Notes: a model not told the origin generated them from the letters alone. A DNA stretch of 64,000 bases from Macrostomum hystrix (GCA_950097015.1 CATNEN010000039.1:3732001-3796000), one strand, 5' to 3'. Counted from the stretch's first letter, positions 45,805-56,212 are shown. Numbers and translations: made by a program.

Positions 45805-46189
45805 CTGCAAATGGATTACAACTTAGGGAATAACCAATTGATATAGACACCAATCCCTCTGATAGGACAGATTTGGAGCCATTTGGGGCATCCTTTAAAA
45901 AGCAAATCAGATTTCTTTGTGTTTTCTGTATCAAAAGCCAGTTTTGTTCAGTGTGTCTGTCCTCTGTGGCTACTCTGCGAAGCTTATCCAAATTTTTTAT
46001 AATCTGCTTTGTAACATCTTGCCCTGCCCTCTTCTAGAGTAAAAAATTATTGATAAATTAGACATTTCAATTAGCAGCTGATTGCAACACCCACCTATAG
46101 CTATACCAATGTGGTTTGAATATGCTACTGATATTAGTGATAATCATTCAACCTAAAAGACCATCAAGATCCTCTACTTGCTAAACATA
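45805..46189. other. Region upstream of MLYCD
   Basis: A minus-strand open frame at about 46040-45770 (NLDKLRRVATEDRH, NLICFLKDAPNG) follows a possible acceptor, tttttactctag. It has no recognised family, and its frame does not splice plausibly into the decarboxylase, so it is left uncalled. Confidence 0.3.
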
Positions 46190-46810
46190 GGGTAATGTAT
46201 CATCAACCGAACAAGAATTTTGACTCCTTCCTTGGTCTTGTGCAAGATAGAAACAAGCTATTATGTTTCACAGAACAACTAATTTGAAAGTTGAAGAAAT
46301 TATCTACAAGCTGAGGCATGATGTGCAATGAAGCATTAAGAGAAAAGAAAGATATTGATGTTTCAGTAGAAATTTTTATTGCAAAAGCATACTTTTTAAC
46401 AACATTTTTTCAGTATGTACTTTAGACAAAGATTGTATGTGGTTGCTTGCCAATTAAATGACCATAAATGTAGTTATTTATAGAGCATGAAAAATGCTTT
46501 CAAATGACATAATTCATTATAGTTCACTCCTTAAAATAAGATTAAACCACTCACTCAAATTGTACAACCAAACATCAAATTCTCTGTTTGGTTTGAAGAT
46601 ACATGAAAATCATTGTTCGCTTTTAGATAAAAAGCAGGAATAACTTTTTTCTATTTGACAAAATAGCAAAAGCAGATACTTTTTAGAAAGATGTAACTGT
46701 TTTCTATAACTTGGCTTTTGATTTATCATCATATCTTAAATAGAAAATCTGTATCTTAGGTTTGAAGTTAAAAAAATACACATTCTTGTTTGGTTGATGA
46801 TACATTACCC
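46190..46810. mobile_element. MITE with 28-bp TIRs, TA-flanked
   Basis: Inverted termini gggtaatgtatcatcaacc (46190 onward) and the complement ending at 46810 match over about 28 bp with one or two mismatches. Both are bounded by TA, the Tc1/mariner target duplication. The 621-bp interior is AT-rich and non-coding. The left TIR is about 400 bp upstream of the MLYCD first exon. Confidence 0.7.
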
Positions 46811-48639
46811 TAATATACCAGAACAGAGAGATTGGCAATAAGACAATTAAGAATTTTTTAGATGAGCCAAAGAGTCTAGAATTTGTTACCAAATTATTTT
46901 TCTTCTTTACTATTATCTAATTTATTGCACTTATTTAAATATTAAACAACGTCATAAGTCAATAAAAATAGGAGTTATTAGTCAGGGTTGTATTACCTAG
47001 TTCTCTTTAGGCCAAATTATTTATTCATGCCTAAATTTCATATACCTATAAAGTAACTATTAGTTATTACTATTAGGCCTATTATAGCATATATAATATA
47101 ACATGCATAAAAAACATAGAATAGGCTCATCACATCAATAAACTAAACTCCTATACTCCTAGAGACTAGATGACAAGTCATTTTGATAAACACTGAAATC
47201 TATAGGCACTAGTTGCCACTAGCATTTTTCATGTGCAGTGCTAGACCTATCATTTTCTTTACTTAAAAAATTAGCTTTTTTAAAGAAACACTGACTAGTG
47301 AGTTATCTTAGCAATAGCTCTTACTCATAGCAACAACCATGATTTTAGAATGAGAAAATCTGAGAATGGGCAGAGTGCAAGTTAGAAGAAACTGGGAAAA
47401 ATAAAAAACAAGTCTAGGTAAAAGTGTTTAAAAAAACAGTACAGTGTTTACATTCGTCATAGCTCAGTGGAGTTGCTTTAAGAATAAAAAGCGCCCTAAG
47501 GGAACACAGGATTTAGTCTTTTTTCTGTGTGCTAGCAGCTCAATCAACTTTCATTTCATAGACAGAGAATATAGAAAAAGTCAGTGCAAATCAGGTTAAA
47601 ACAAAAAAGTTTTACTTTTGAATGAAAATCACATTGATATCAGACTAAGCCCTTAGTTAACAAGCTTTGCTTTGACTTGGCTCATGGCATGAAAGGAACA
47701 TAATATACATACATTTACATTAGCAAAACTACCAAAAGAGTAATAATATAAACAATTAAACAAATACTATGACTAAAAAGTTCCTGTATTACATTGGTAT
47801 TTTACTTTAATAATTTAATTAAGGAAGTACCATATTCTCAAGCTTAATCACTTTATGTTTGAAATTTCTGTTATTTTATTCATCTTGATCTTTTAATATC
47901 CACAACTTAACTATTAATATTTTAAACCTTTCAATTTGACTGATATCAACTTCGCGCGAAAAGTGTTTTAACGGAACGGTGTTACGAGTAACCAGTATGC
48001 ATCTGAAGCAGGCTATATATGCGTGAAAAAAGTAACTTCAAATAGCTCCTTGGTTTAGTTTTGCTTCGCTTTTCTGAAATCTTAACTAAACTACGGATAT
48101 GCAAAATTTTCGGCCGATGATAATAACTTGAGCACTAATCAGACATTCCAACCATTGCATTTTTCGTGATGTTTGGCTTTTATACATGAATAACCCAAGG
48201 ATGAGAAGAAGAGTTCTAGTGGTCTTCTTCAGTGGTCCTTGGTATTAAAGTAGAAGTTAAAGAAACAATTAAAGTAGAAGACGCTATCATATGCTTCAGA
48301 GAGCGCGATCGCAGCTATTGCACGACGCTTCTTCAAAAGGCTGTGTAAAGCTGTTCAGTCCGCTACAACACCACCAACAGTAATTCTAGTACCCATTTAT
48401 CAGCAATGTTACAACAACAACAGCAAAAAAGTACATTCCTGCCAAAAGCATGAAGAGGCCAGGAAGAGGGAGAAGTCAGAGAGCGCGCTTCTGGCCATCA
48501 ATCTAAAAAATTCACTCCCCTGCTTGGTCGGGGGCACCAGTGTCAGTCCAAAGCCCATCAGGGTATCTCGCAGTTCGCCCTTGATCTTGCCTGCGCGGTC
48601 TAGCTTATGACGTTGGCCTATGACGTAAGCATAACGATC
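46811..48639. other. AT-rich intergenic DNA
   Basis: About 1.8 kb of low-GC sequence with no coding-like frame, RNA gene or tandem repeat. 48300-48640 is GC-richer and may be decayed flank of the following LINE copy. Confidence 0.4.
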
Positions 48640-49470
48640 GAATGACGTTCGCCAACCAGTCGAAGCCGCCGCCCGCGCAGCAGGTCAGAAGGCCGCGTCA
48701 GGCACACCCTTGCGTAGAGCGCGTCGAGGGTCTCGCTGCCTGGGCTGCTGTGCACTCCAAAAGCCGCACGCAGCATAGCCGCATGCGTCCGTCAGGGTCC
48801 AAGCTTCAGTTTCTACACAGAGACAGTCTCAGGGACTGCATGCAGATGACTTCAGCGCGTCATCTGCAATTAATGCCTCAGATTGGAGCACGGAGCGCAC
48901 TGTTCGAAGCGCAGCCAAGGCCAATACTGCTCGTCATCTCACTACGTTGTCTGCGACGTCTAGAAGCCAAGGTACACGACGCTCTGGCAGGGGTTAGCAG
49001 TATTACATCTCCGGGGGCGCCTCAGCGTTTGATCTCATCGACAGGTCGAAGAGCACTATCAATACGACCGTCTTACGCGCAGGAAATCGACCCGCGATTC
49101 TGCCGCTGTCAGGCAATCCAGCAGCCGCGGGGTGCCTTCAGCAGTCGATAACAGTCGTCGAGAAGTCGTCTACGTAGCCAAGTATACAGATAGTACAGGG
49201 TGTCACCGACTCGAGTGTCTTCTCAGCAGAAACGTGCGGTCGTCCGAGTTGGGCAGGCTGCAGATCCTCGGTGCCCCTATCCAGTGCCAGCACTATACTG
49301 AATATCAGCGGCTAAAAGTGGGGATCGAACCATGCACGCGGCTCAGACTGAAACCGGTTCCCGGCTTGTCCTCGTCAGTCAGTCATAGCCTCACGATGTC
49401 GGCTCAACCTCTAGACAGTTCTAGGGAGCTGCCATTTGAGGACTGTTTTGTTTACTGAGCGCCACTGTCA
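48640..49470 (-). pseudogene. Decayed LINE reverse-transcriptase copy
   Basis: The plus-strand text parallels 7055-7625 of the intact LINE. Shared words are agaaggccgcgt-aggc, ggtctcgctgcc-gg, gccgcatgcg, the gtcaggc-atccagcagccg block and gtcgtc-acgtagccaag. They occur in the same order and orientation, separated by many substitutions and indels. No long frame remains. An old copy of the same family on the minus strand. Confidence 0.7.
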
Positions 49471-49955
49471 GTATGCTATAGCTTACACTGCGCATGGTAA
49501 ACTGCAGCAATGAGTCAGAAGTCAAAGGTGAAAATTAATAGTACCGGTACCTGCAGAAACTGACAGTTCATTTTCTCGGAAATGCTCTCAACTAGCAAGT
49601 GACTGACTATCACAAGATACAAATATTATTTAAAGAAGAAATCTTTCGTGTAGGGTTGACTTGACTTGACTTGAGGAACAACAATGAGATTAAATTTGTC
49701 TTACAAAACAAACTCAAACAGTAAGTTGCTCTAACAAATATCTTCAAGCTAATCGAAATTTAAAGCCAAAGCTTGTAAAACATACATTTCGACCTCTACC
49801 CTTTGTTACTGTCAGTAGACAGTCTAGTAAAAGTATTTTAAAATATAGTTCATGATCAATCCTCTGATAGATCTGAAGCGAATGAATAAAACATGCCTTA
49901 ATCGGGTCAGATAAGCGCTTGACAGCGTAGCCACATTTATTGAGCGGTGCATCTG
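49471..49955. other. Intergenic, nothing recognised
   Basis: AT-rich; a short gacttgacttgacttgag run near 49655 is the only repeat seen. Confidence 0.4.
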
Positions 49956-49959
49956 GATG

Positions 49960-50105
49960 CAGTTCAGTCCATGGACTGGAGGGGCAACACCCACCCTCAA
50001 TTACCTCAGCCGGTATATCCCATTTAACAGGGTACAGAACTAAAGCAATCTTGAAGTCAGGATTTCGACGCTCTAACCACTCGACTATAACCCCTCTGAA
50101 GCTAA
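49960..50105 (-). mobile_element. tRNA-derived SINE-like element
   Basis: The minus strand starts gaggggttatagtcgagtgg and continues ttagagcgtcg, a tRNA-like 5' half with an A box. The B-box region (ctttagttctgtacc) is weak. A GC-rich tail with gggtgggtgttgcccctcc follows. It differs in sequence from the SINE at 8.9 kb, so a second SINE family is likely. Confidence 0.45.
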
Positions 50106-50111
50106 ATTTAA

Positions 50112-50545
50112 TCTCCAGCTTGACCCGGCCTATTGGCTATTAATTATATGTATTTATTATTTGACAGGCACAATTTGACAGTCATTTAACGGCCAAGGCC
50201 GATTAAATATATAGTCTATGGTCACAGTTGCTGTAAACAGTTTTAGTCACAGATTCTAGATTACCTATAATAATATAGAATATTGATAATATAGAATAGA
50301 TAATATATAAATAATATAGAATCTGTGGTTTTAGTAGTGCAATCTCGTGAGCCGGGCCAAGGACTTTGATATAATCCCCAGCTTGGTCGGGCCTATTGGC
50401 TATTAATTCTGTTTATTTATTATTTAATCGGCCTATGCCGTTAAATGATTTAAAGGCCTAGGCCGATTAAACATATAGTCTATGGTCACAGTTGCTATAA
50501 ACAGTTTTATTAGTGCAATTTCATGAGCCGGGCGAAGCTTTAGGA
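50112..50545. repeat. Tandem duplication of a ~180-bp non-coding segment
   Basis: Two direct copies share, in order, cggcctattggctattaatt, tatttattattt, the gttaaatgatt/catttaacgg region, ggccgattaaa, atatagtctatggtcacagt, tgct-taaacagtttta and gtgcaat-tc-tgagccgggc. The first copy carries an extra AT-rich stretch of about 75 bp (50250-50330). Confidence 0.7.
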
Positions 50546-51040
50546 TTAAATACTATAATACCCCCCTGAAATCGTTGTCTATGGCCTAGGAACGGCTTCG
50601 GACTGCGCTTCTGGGCCTCGGCTTCGCCTCGGCCAAGAAACGCGTCCTCAGCCGTTCCTACACCTTTTTACTTTCTATTATAGAAAAGGTGCACTCGATA
50701 TTGACATCGTTGCATCCAATTGTGACAGTCTGTGGCAGCGCTAGCTAAAATGTTCAACCTATTTTGACACACTTTGGTTCACTTCTGACAATTTGCATCC
50801 GATATTGACAAACTTCAAGCTTTGTTGACACTTTGCAAGCAACTATGACATCGGGCAATCGATTCTGACACCGGGTTACAAATCAATGCCTTTGTCTCGC
50901 TGTCTATGGGAACAAGTCTGCTCATATGCATCCATCTTTGACACTGTGCATCCAAAATTGACACAACATGATTGACACAACACAAGTAATAACTTTTCCA
51001 CAAACTATTCCTTTTTGCCATAGACTACGTGTACCATATA

Positions 51041-51260
51041 CACCTTTTTACTTTCTATTATAGAAAAGGTGCACTCGATATTGACATCGTTGCATCCAAT
51101 TTTGACAGTCTGTGGCAGTGCTAGCTAAAATGTTCAACCTATTTTGACACACTTTGGTTCACATTGAACATTTTAGCTAGCACTGCCACAGACTGTCAAA
51201 ATTGGATGCAACGATGTCAATATCGAGTGCACCTTTTCTACAATAGAAAGTAAAAAGGTG
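51041..51260. mobile_element. Fold-back MITE nested in the long-TIR element
   Basis: A 220-bp near-perfect palindrome: arms of about 96 bp around a loop of about 28 bp. Its arms are the same sequence as the outermost 96 bp of the host element's TIR, and it is flanked by TA. It is therefore a minimal deletion derivative of the same family inserted into its larger relative. Confidence 0.85.
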
Positions 51261-51369
51261 TACGAGCAATGTGGCCTACGTGTGACATGGATTTAGGTTT
51301 CCGATGAATACATAGTTGTTGTCCTATTAAACATTTTCTCGGTTAGCCCTGCCGTTTAGCCTTTTGTAT

Positions 51370-51600
51370 GGCCGGGGCGCGTGTCAACGTCAAAGTCAGC
51401 GAAGACGACAGGAGGCGCTTAATGAAAATGGTGACGACTTCGTTCACCTTGCTCATGCTTTAGGTATCAAGAGAACCACTGCGCATGCTATTGTTAGCAG
51501 TGGACGAGTAGAAAAGTTACCAAAAGGTGGCCGTACATTCATACGAGTGGAATTTGTTCGTACGTTACTTGAGGAAAAGTTATTACTTGAAGTACATTAG
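51370..51600 (+). pseudogene. Transposase HTH remnant
   Basis: The frame from ATG 51369 reads MAGARVNVKVSEDDRRRL. A one-frame shift then continues NENGDDFVHLAHALGIKRTT, AHAIVSSGRVEKLPKGGRTF and a short helix, then stops at 51600. This is the N-terminal DNA-binding part of a Tc1/mariner-like transposase with a frameshift after RRRL. The DDE domain is absent. Confidence 0.6.
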
Positions 51601-51963
51601 AGCAATATTATGTGAATAATGTTGTGTCAATTTTGGATGCACAGTGTCAAAGATGGATGCATATGAGCAGACTTGTTCCCATAGACAGCGAGACAAAGGC
51701 ATTGATTTGTAACCCGGTGTCAGAATCGATTTTGCCCGATGTCATAGTTGGTTGCAAAGTGTCAACAAAGCTTGAAGTTTGTCAATATCGGATGCAAATT
51801 GTCAGAAGTGAACCAAAGTGTGTCAAAATAGGTTGAACATTTTAGCTAGCACTGCCACAGACTGTCAAAATTGGATGCAACGATGTCAATATCGAGTGCA
51901 CCTTTTCTACAATAGAAAGTAAAAAGGTGTAGGCCAAAGAAACGAAATCAGGGGGGTATTATT

Positions 51964-53100
51964 CTATACGAGTGTGGGAATATTATGTAGTTTACCCTAG
52001 CATTGTTGTATTCCACAATTCATTGATTTGTCAATATGTATGATGCATGTATGCAGTAAAATTATTCAGTGCGACCGCGGGTTGGTGAAGCTTACAGTTA
52101 GTGTGATTTCGCTCCAGTACACACACACGCGCGGACACTTCGTCCGGGACACTTGGAGGCCGCTGTTGGAGCGATGCAGGCTATGTACGGAATTAATGGA
52201 GTGAAGGATAAAAGTCAGCTCCAGCTATATGCGGCCTCGGGACTTTGCATAAATTTGGGCGGGTGCGAGCGTAGCGCACAGCGCGGATCGATTAATGCCT
52301 TTCTAAAAGCTTGGTCATAAAGTGCAGAGAGCGAATCTAAGGATATAAATTTTTCATGCAATGTTCTAAAGATTATGGATCGTTGCCTCTACACGCGAAG
52401 CAGACAGGATCCAATTTAAACAGTGAAGACAGTGTGATTGTTCAAAGTCTTTGGAAATTGTAATTTATATTTTAGTTGTAGCTTTGCGGGCTTCCGCTGG
52501 AAGCAAGAATCAGGCGAGCTCGCGAGAGATGGAGCAGCTGGCTAATGGATAGACCCGAGCCATGCCCCCTGTCTCATTCTCCGTCATCAGAGTGGGACGC
52601 TCCGAACACAAGGAAAGGTGTACAGACACCCAGAACAGTTGCCAGTCCGGGGCCGCGCTCCCCTCTCCCTCGCACAGCCTGCGAAAAGCCCTTCTAAAGC
52701 TCGATCGCAGAAACCTCTGAGAGGTCAGCATGGTCAGAAGAGGATGCTCGTACAGATGCAGGCAGTCAATTTCTAAATGACGGACTGAAATACTATAATT
52801 TTCACCGCAGCAGTTGTACTACAGCAGTCCGTCCGTGGCAAAGGCAGTTCTCATTTTCACTTTCACATGCCAAAAGATGCCATAAGTGTGGAGGTCAGAA
52901 GAAGGACCTTTTCCCGTTGGAAAAGCTCTGAGGAGGCCAGAGGGAGATCCATGGAGGCACCCCAGAAAGCCACCCTGTGATCAGAAAGTCACCAGGCGGC
53001 TTAAGGCTAACCTTGGACTTTAAGATGAACTGGGTGCAACTGGGTGAGGTGGCCGCTGGCGGAAGCGCGCTTTCTCGGTGTTCACAGGCATCAGTGTGGT
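51964..53100. other. Intergenic, nothing firmly recognised
   Basis: 52070-52320 is moderately GC-rich with a cacacacgcgcgg patch; a minus-strand frame at 52510-52731 shows no family. 52900-53100 may be decayed flank of the Gypsy remnant that follows. Confidence 0.35.
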
Positions 53101-53104
53101 TTAA

Positions 53105-53465
53105 TTGGCTCCCTGGCGTGGCGAGCGCATCATGCGGACCCAACAAGTGACTCACACAAGCAGCAACCTCCAGCTGGCGCGAGTCGAGATCAGCCCTGGG
53201 CTGGTCTTACTGTGCGACACTTCTACCGGTCTTCCATGCCCACTCGTGCCGCTAGAGCTTTGCCACACATCCGTTCGCAGCACATGACGTTTGGTGGCCG
53301 AAAAGTTCATGTGGGACAAAATTAACCGCGGCTTGTCAGACTTGCCAGGAGTCCATCGGCACGTCACCGCACCCATCGAAGGCATCCGGGCTCCCGACCA
53401 GCGCTTCGCCCATGTCCACATGGATCGCTCCTCAACGCTCACAGAGCTCTGCGAGCCACTGAGAT
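53105..53465 (+). pseudogene. Gypsy-type LTR retrotransposon integrase remnant
   Basis: Plus-strand frames, with shifts between them, read LVLLCDTSTGLPCPLVP, then RLVAEKFMWDKINRGLSDLP, then VHRHVTAPIEGIRAPDQRFA and HVHMD. This is the order of the zinc-binding linker and start of the core of Ty3/Gypsy integrases. The catalytic Asp would be the D of HVHMD. The CxxC of the zinc finger is lost, and no RT, protease or LTRs are nearby. A short old fragment. Confidence 0.7.
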
Positions 53466-54163
53466 AGCAAATGATAGCAGTTAGTAATAATCATAATATT
53501 CATAAAAATAAACAATATCATTTGGTGACAGTAGACCCGCAGCCAGCGAGGAGCTCCTGAACAGAAATGCAAACCGAAACATTCACATACTGTAGCCAGA
53601 ACATTCTGTATCGACTGGAATGAACCTCCATGGTTGAGTGGTTGACAGATTAATTAGTCGACAATATTAGGCCGCCACACAAAATTAGTATTTTGAGTGT
53701 TACACTCGTTGTACTCATTTAGAGCGTCATCATTTGGGTTGTGTGCTCAGGGCAGTCTAAAGTCGCTTTCAACCGACGATGCTGACGAGTCATGGGGTCG
53801 CTGATCGCCTGGAACTAAAATATTATTTCAGTAGTAAATTTACGTATAAAAAAACTAACTAAAAATTGATGAGGTAACGTTATTTATTTGGAGCTTTGGT
53901 TCGAAGGTATTTCAGAAGGAGCGTTTTACAGAAGTTCAGAAGTCCAAATGTGACCTGCCTCAATGTCATATGATTCATGCATTTACATGAAACCGAAAAA
54001 CTTTATCAATCTATCTGCCTACTCGCGATTGGCTCTTCAAAGTCAAGCAGTGTGTTTTGTGACTTCTATTTCATAAGAGATCTGCAAAAGCGCACCTGTT
54101 CTTTGTGTTCGGCGCGTCAGTAACTTTGGCTAGAGAAAGTTTAGTGTTTTTTAAGAAGGCCAG
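53466..54163. other. Upstream region of the small secreted-peptide gene
   Basis: AT-rich, no repeats recognised. It holds the presumptive promoter and 5' UTR of the gene starting at 54164; no confident TATA box. Confidence 0.35.
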
Positions 54164-56212
54164 ATGACCAACACCCTCAAGCTTGTCTCCACAGTGTTCT
54201 GTCTGTGCTGCTGTGCCAACCTGGCTGACTGCTATGCAGGTAAACTTCGTGCATACTCTACGAGCGCAGAATTTACGAGCGTAGAAGACCAGCCCTTAAG
54301 AATGCTGCAACCGTAATACACTTATCCTGATTGTTCTGATTCCTAACCGTCGAATCGTGGATTGTGAAATAGTGAGAAATTGTCTAAGTACTGACAGGTA
54401 CTGACTGAAGGTATGTACCTGTTCTTGACAAGCGTAACTCTCTGTTGGTATTTCATTGGCCCTAACAAATATGTTTGCGTGCTGAACTTTCCAGTGATAA
54501 TTTCAGTCAGCAGGTGTCCCCATGGAAGGTCCAGAAGCTCCGTCTAGATTAAGTCAAGTAGACATCGAGGCTGAGATAATGAGATAATGCATCGAGCCTT
54601 AGACTGCAGGAATTGGTACTTGGTTCTTGTACATACTGCTACCAGAGGGAAATACCCTGCGCCACTTAGACTGCAGGAATTGGTATACTTGGTTCTTGTA
54701 CGTACTGCTACCAGAGGGAAATACCCTGCGCCACTTAGACTGCAGGAATTGGTACTTGGTTCTTGTACATACTGCTACCAGAGGGAAATACCCTGCGCCA
54801 CTTAGACTGCAGGAATTGGTACTTGGTTCTTGTACGTACTGCTACCAGAGGGAAATACCCTGCGCCACTTAGACTGCAGGAATTGGTACTTGGTTCTTGT
54901 ACGTACTGCTACCAGAGGGAAATACCCTGCGCCACTTAGACTGCAGGAATTGGTACTTGGTTCTTGTTCGTTCTGCTACCAGAGGGAAATACCCTGCGCC
55001 ACTTAGACTGCAGGAATTGGTATACTTGGTTCTTGTACGTACTGCTACCAGAGGGAAATACCCTGCGCCACTTAGACTGCAGGAATTGGTATACTTGGTT
55101 CTTGTACGTACTGCTACCAGAGGGAAATACCCTGCGCCACTTAGACTGCAGGAATTGGTATACTTGGTTCTTGTACGTACTGCTACCAGAGGGAAATACC
55201 CTGCGCCACTTAGACTGCAGGAATTGGTACTTGGTTCTTGTACATACTGCTACCAGAGGGAAATACCCTGCGCCACTTAGACTGCAGGAATTGGTACTTG
55301 GTTCTTGTACATACTGCTACCAGAGGGAAATACCCTGCGCCACTTGGACTGCAGGAATTGGTACTTGGTTCTTGTACATACTGCTACCAGAGGGAAATAC
55401 CCTGCGCCACTTACGAGCGTAGACTGCAGGAATTAAAAAACTAGCAAATGGTGATATGAGAAATTATTTTTTACTGACTCTTGACTTTAATTCTCAAATC
55501 CAGCTTAAGAGACCGAACACGATTGTGCACTTAAACATGAGCCCTGCAAATCATAGACGACTTTCCTTCTTTAAACAAATCTGCTGTGGAATTTATCATA
55601 GAAAATAGTTTTTTTTCATTTTCGTGTACATGCCAAAGCGATCACCGACTGCTCGTTGTGAGTTTTTTGGAAATTGAATTCAGGTTCTTAAACTGCACCG
55701 TATAAATACAGCAGCTTACTGAGTAACACTTAAAAACCCGATCTATACTGTCGCAAAATCTTATTGCAGACTGCCCTGATGAGGTCAACTTGTACTATTG
55801 CTATTCGTGTAAGTTTTCATTCGCATAAATTGCAGGCGCAGAGAGAAGAGAAAGTGCATGGAGCTTTTTAAAATGAGGCAGTCAAGAAAGTTATAGATGC
55901 TTCGCAAATACCTGCAAAAACATGCATCTTTCCGTTCTTCAGCCTTAAGCAGCAACTGCGAGGTGAATAAATTATTAAAATAATCACAATATTCTAGGGA
56001 ACATAAAACGCGCGCTGCGATCCGAGATGCGGCTTGCAGATCTGATCCGTGACAACTCCGCAAAACGGCGTCTGCTGGGGGATCGGCTGCTGTTCTTCAG
56101 TGCTTCGGAGACGGCAACGGAGCCGTTGGAAACAGCCGCGGCGACGTGGAAGGCATTTCTGCTTACAAAAAAGGCAAATAAATTCTGCCGGAGTTTTTTA
56201 CATCACGTTTGA
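54164..56212 (+). CDS. Putative small secreted peptide precursor (unrecognised)
   Basis: Three exons join in phase: 54164-54239, 55770-55808 and 55998-56212, giving 109 aa. Donors are gtaaac and gtaagt; acceptors are ttgcag and ttctag. Exon 1 is a textbook signal peptide (MTNTLKLVSTVFCLCCCANL, then ADCYA). The mature part begins near DCPDEVNLYYCYS, a two-cysteine loop. It continues into a basic amphipathic stretch with possible dibasic processing sites (NIKRALRSEMRLADLIRDN, SAKRRLLGDRLLFF) and a Lys-rich end. No family was recognised. Size, signal peptide, cysteine loop and KR/KRR sites would fit a neuropeptide-like prohormone or a secreted effector. Exon 3 stands out as a GC-rich island in AT-rich DNA, which supports coding. 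Intron 1 contains a 67-bp minisatellite. Confidence 0.55.
54595..55425. repeat. 67-bp minisatellite in intron
   Basis: About 12 copies of a 67-70-bp unit containing actgcaggaattggtacttg, gttcttgtacatactgctac and cagagggaaataccctgcgc. The 70-bp type has an extra tat (ggtatacttgg). It lies in intron 1 (54240-55769) of the putative secreted-peptide gene. Confidence 0.95.

Larger units (their letters stand above)
50661..51929 (+). mobile_element. Long-TIR Tc1/mariner derivative with HTH fragment
   Basis: TIRs of about 310 bp (50661-50973 and 51621-51929), bounded by TA on both sides, begin CACCTTTTTACTTTCTAT. Each arm carries several copies of a ttgaca ... tgcatcc motif, resembling arrays of subterminal transposase-binding sites. 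The interior contains a fold-back MITE (51041-51260) and a short transposase HTH remnant (51370-51600). The arms are nearly identical, suggesting recent mobility despite the missing catalytic domain. Confidence 0.8.
50556..51963. mobile_element. Outer inverted-repeat element of a three-level nest
   Basis: Short inverted ends (ataatacccccctgaaatcg at 50556 and cgaaatcaggggggtattat at 51943) face each other across 1.4 kb and enclose the long-TIR element 50661-51929. Between the outer left end and the inner element there are about 85 bp; on the right only about 13 bp. This suggests the inner element inserted near the right end of an older short MITE. Confidence 0.6.

Noticed and set aside
45770-46040. 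Minus-strand frame NLDKLRRVATEDRH... as the first MLYCD exon
   Set aside because: It has no resemblance to the decarboxylase, and the gap to the 45804 acceptor is too short for an intron in that frame.
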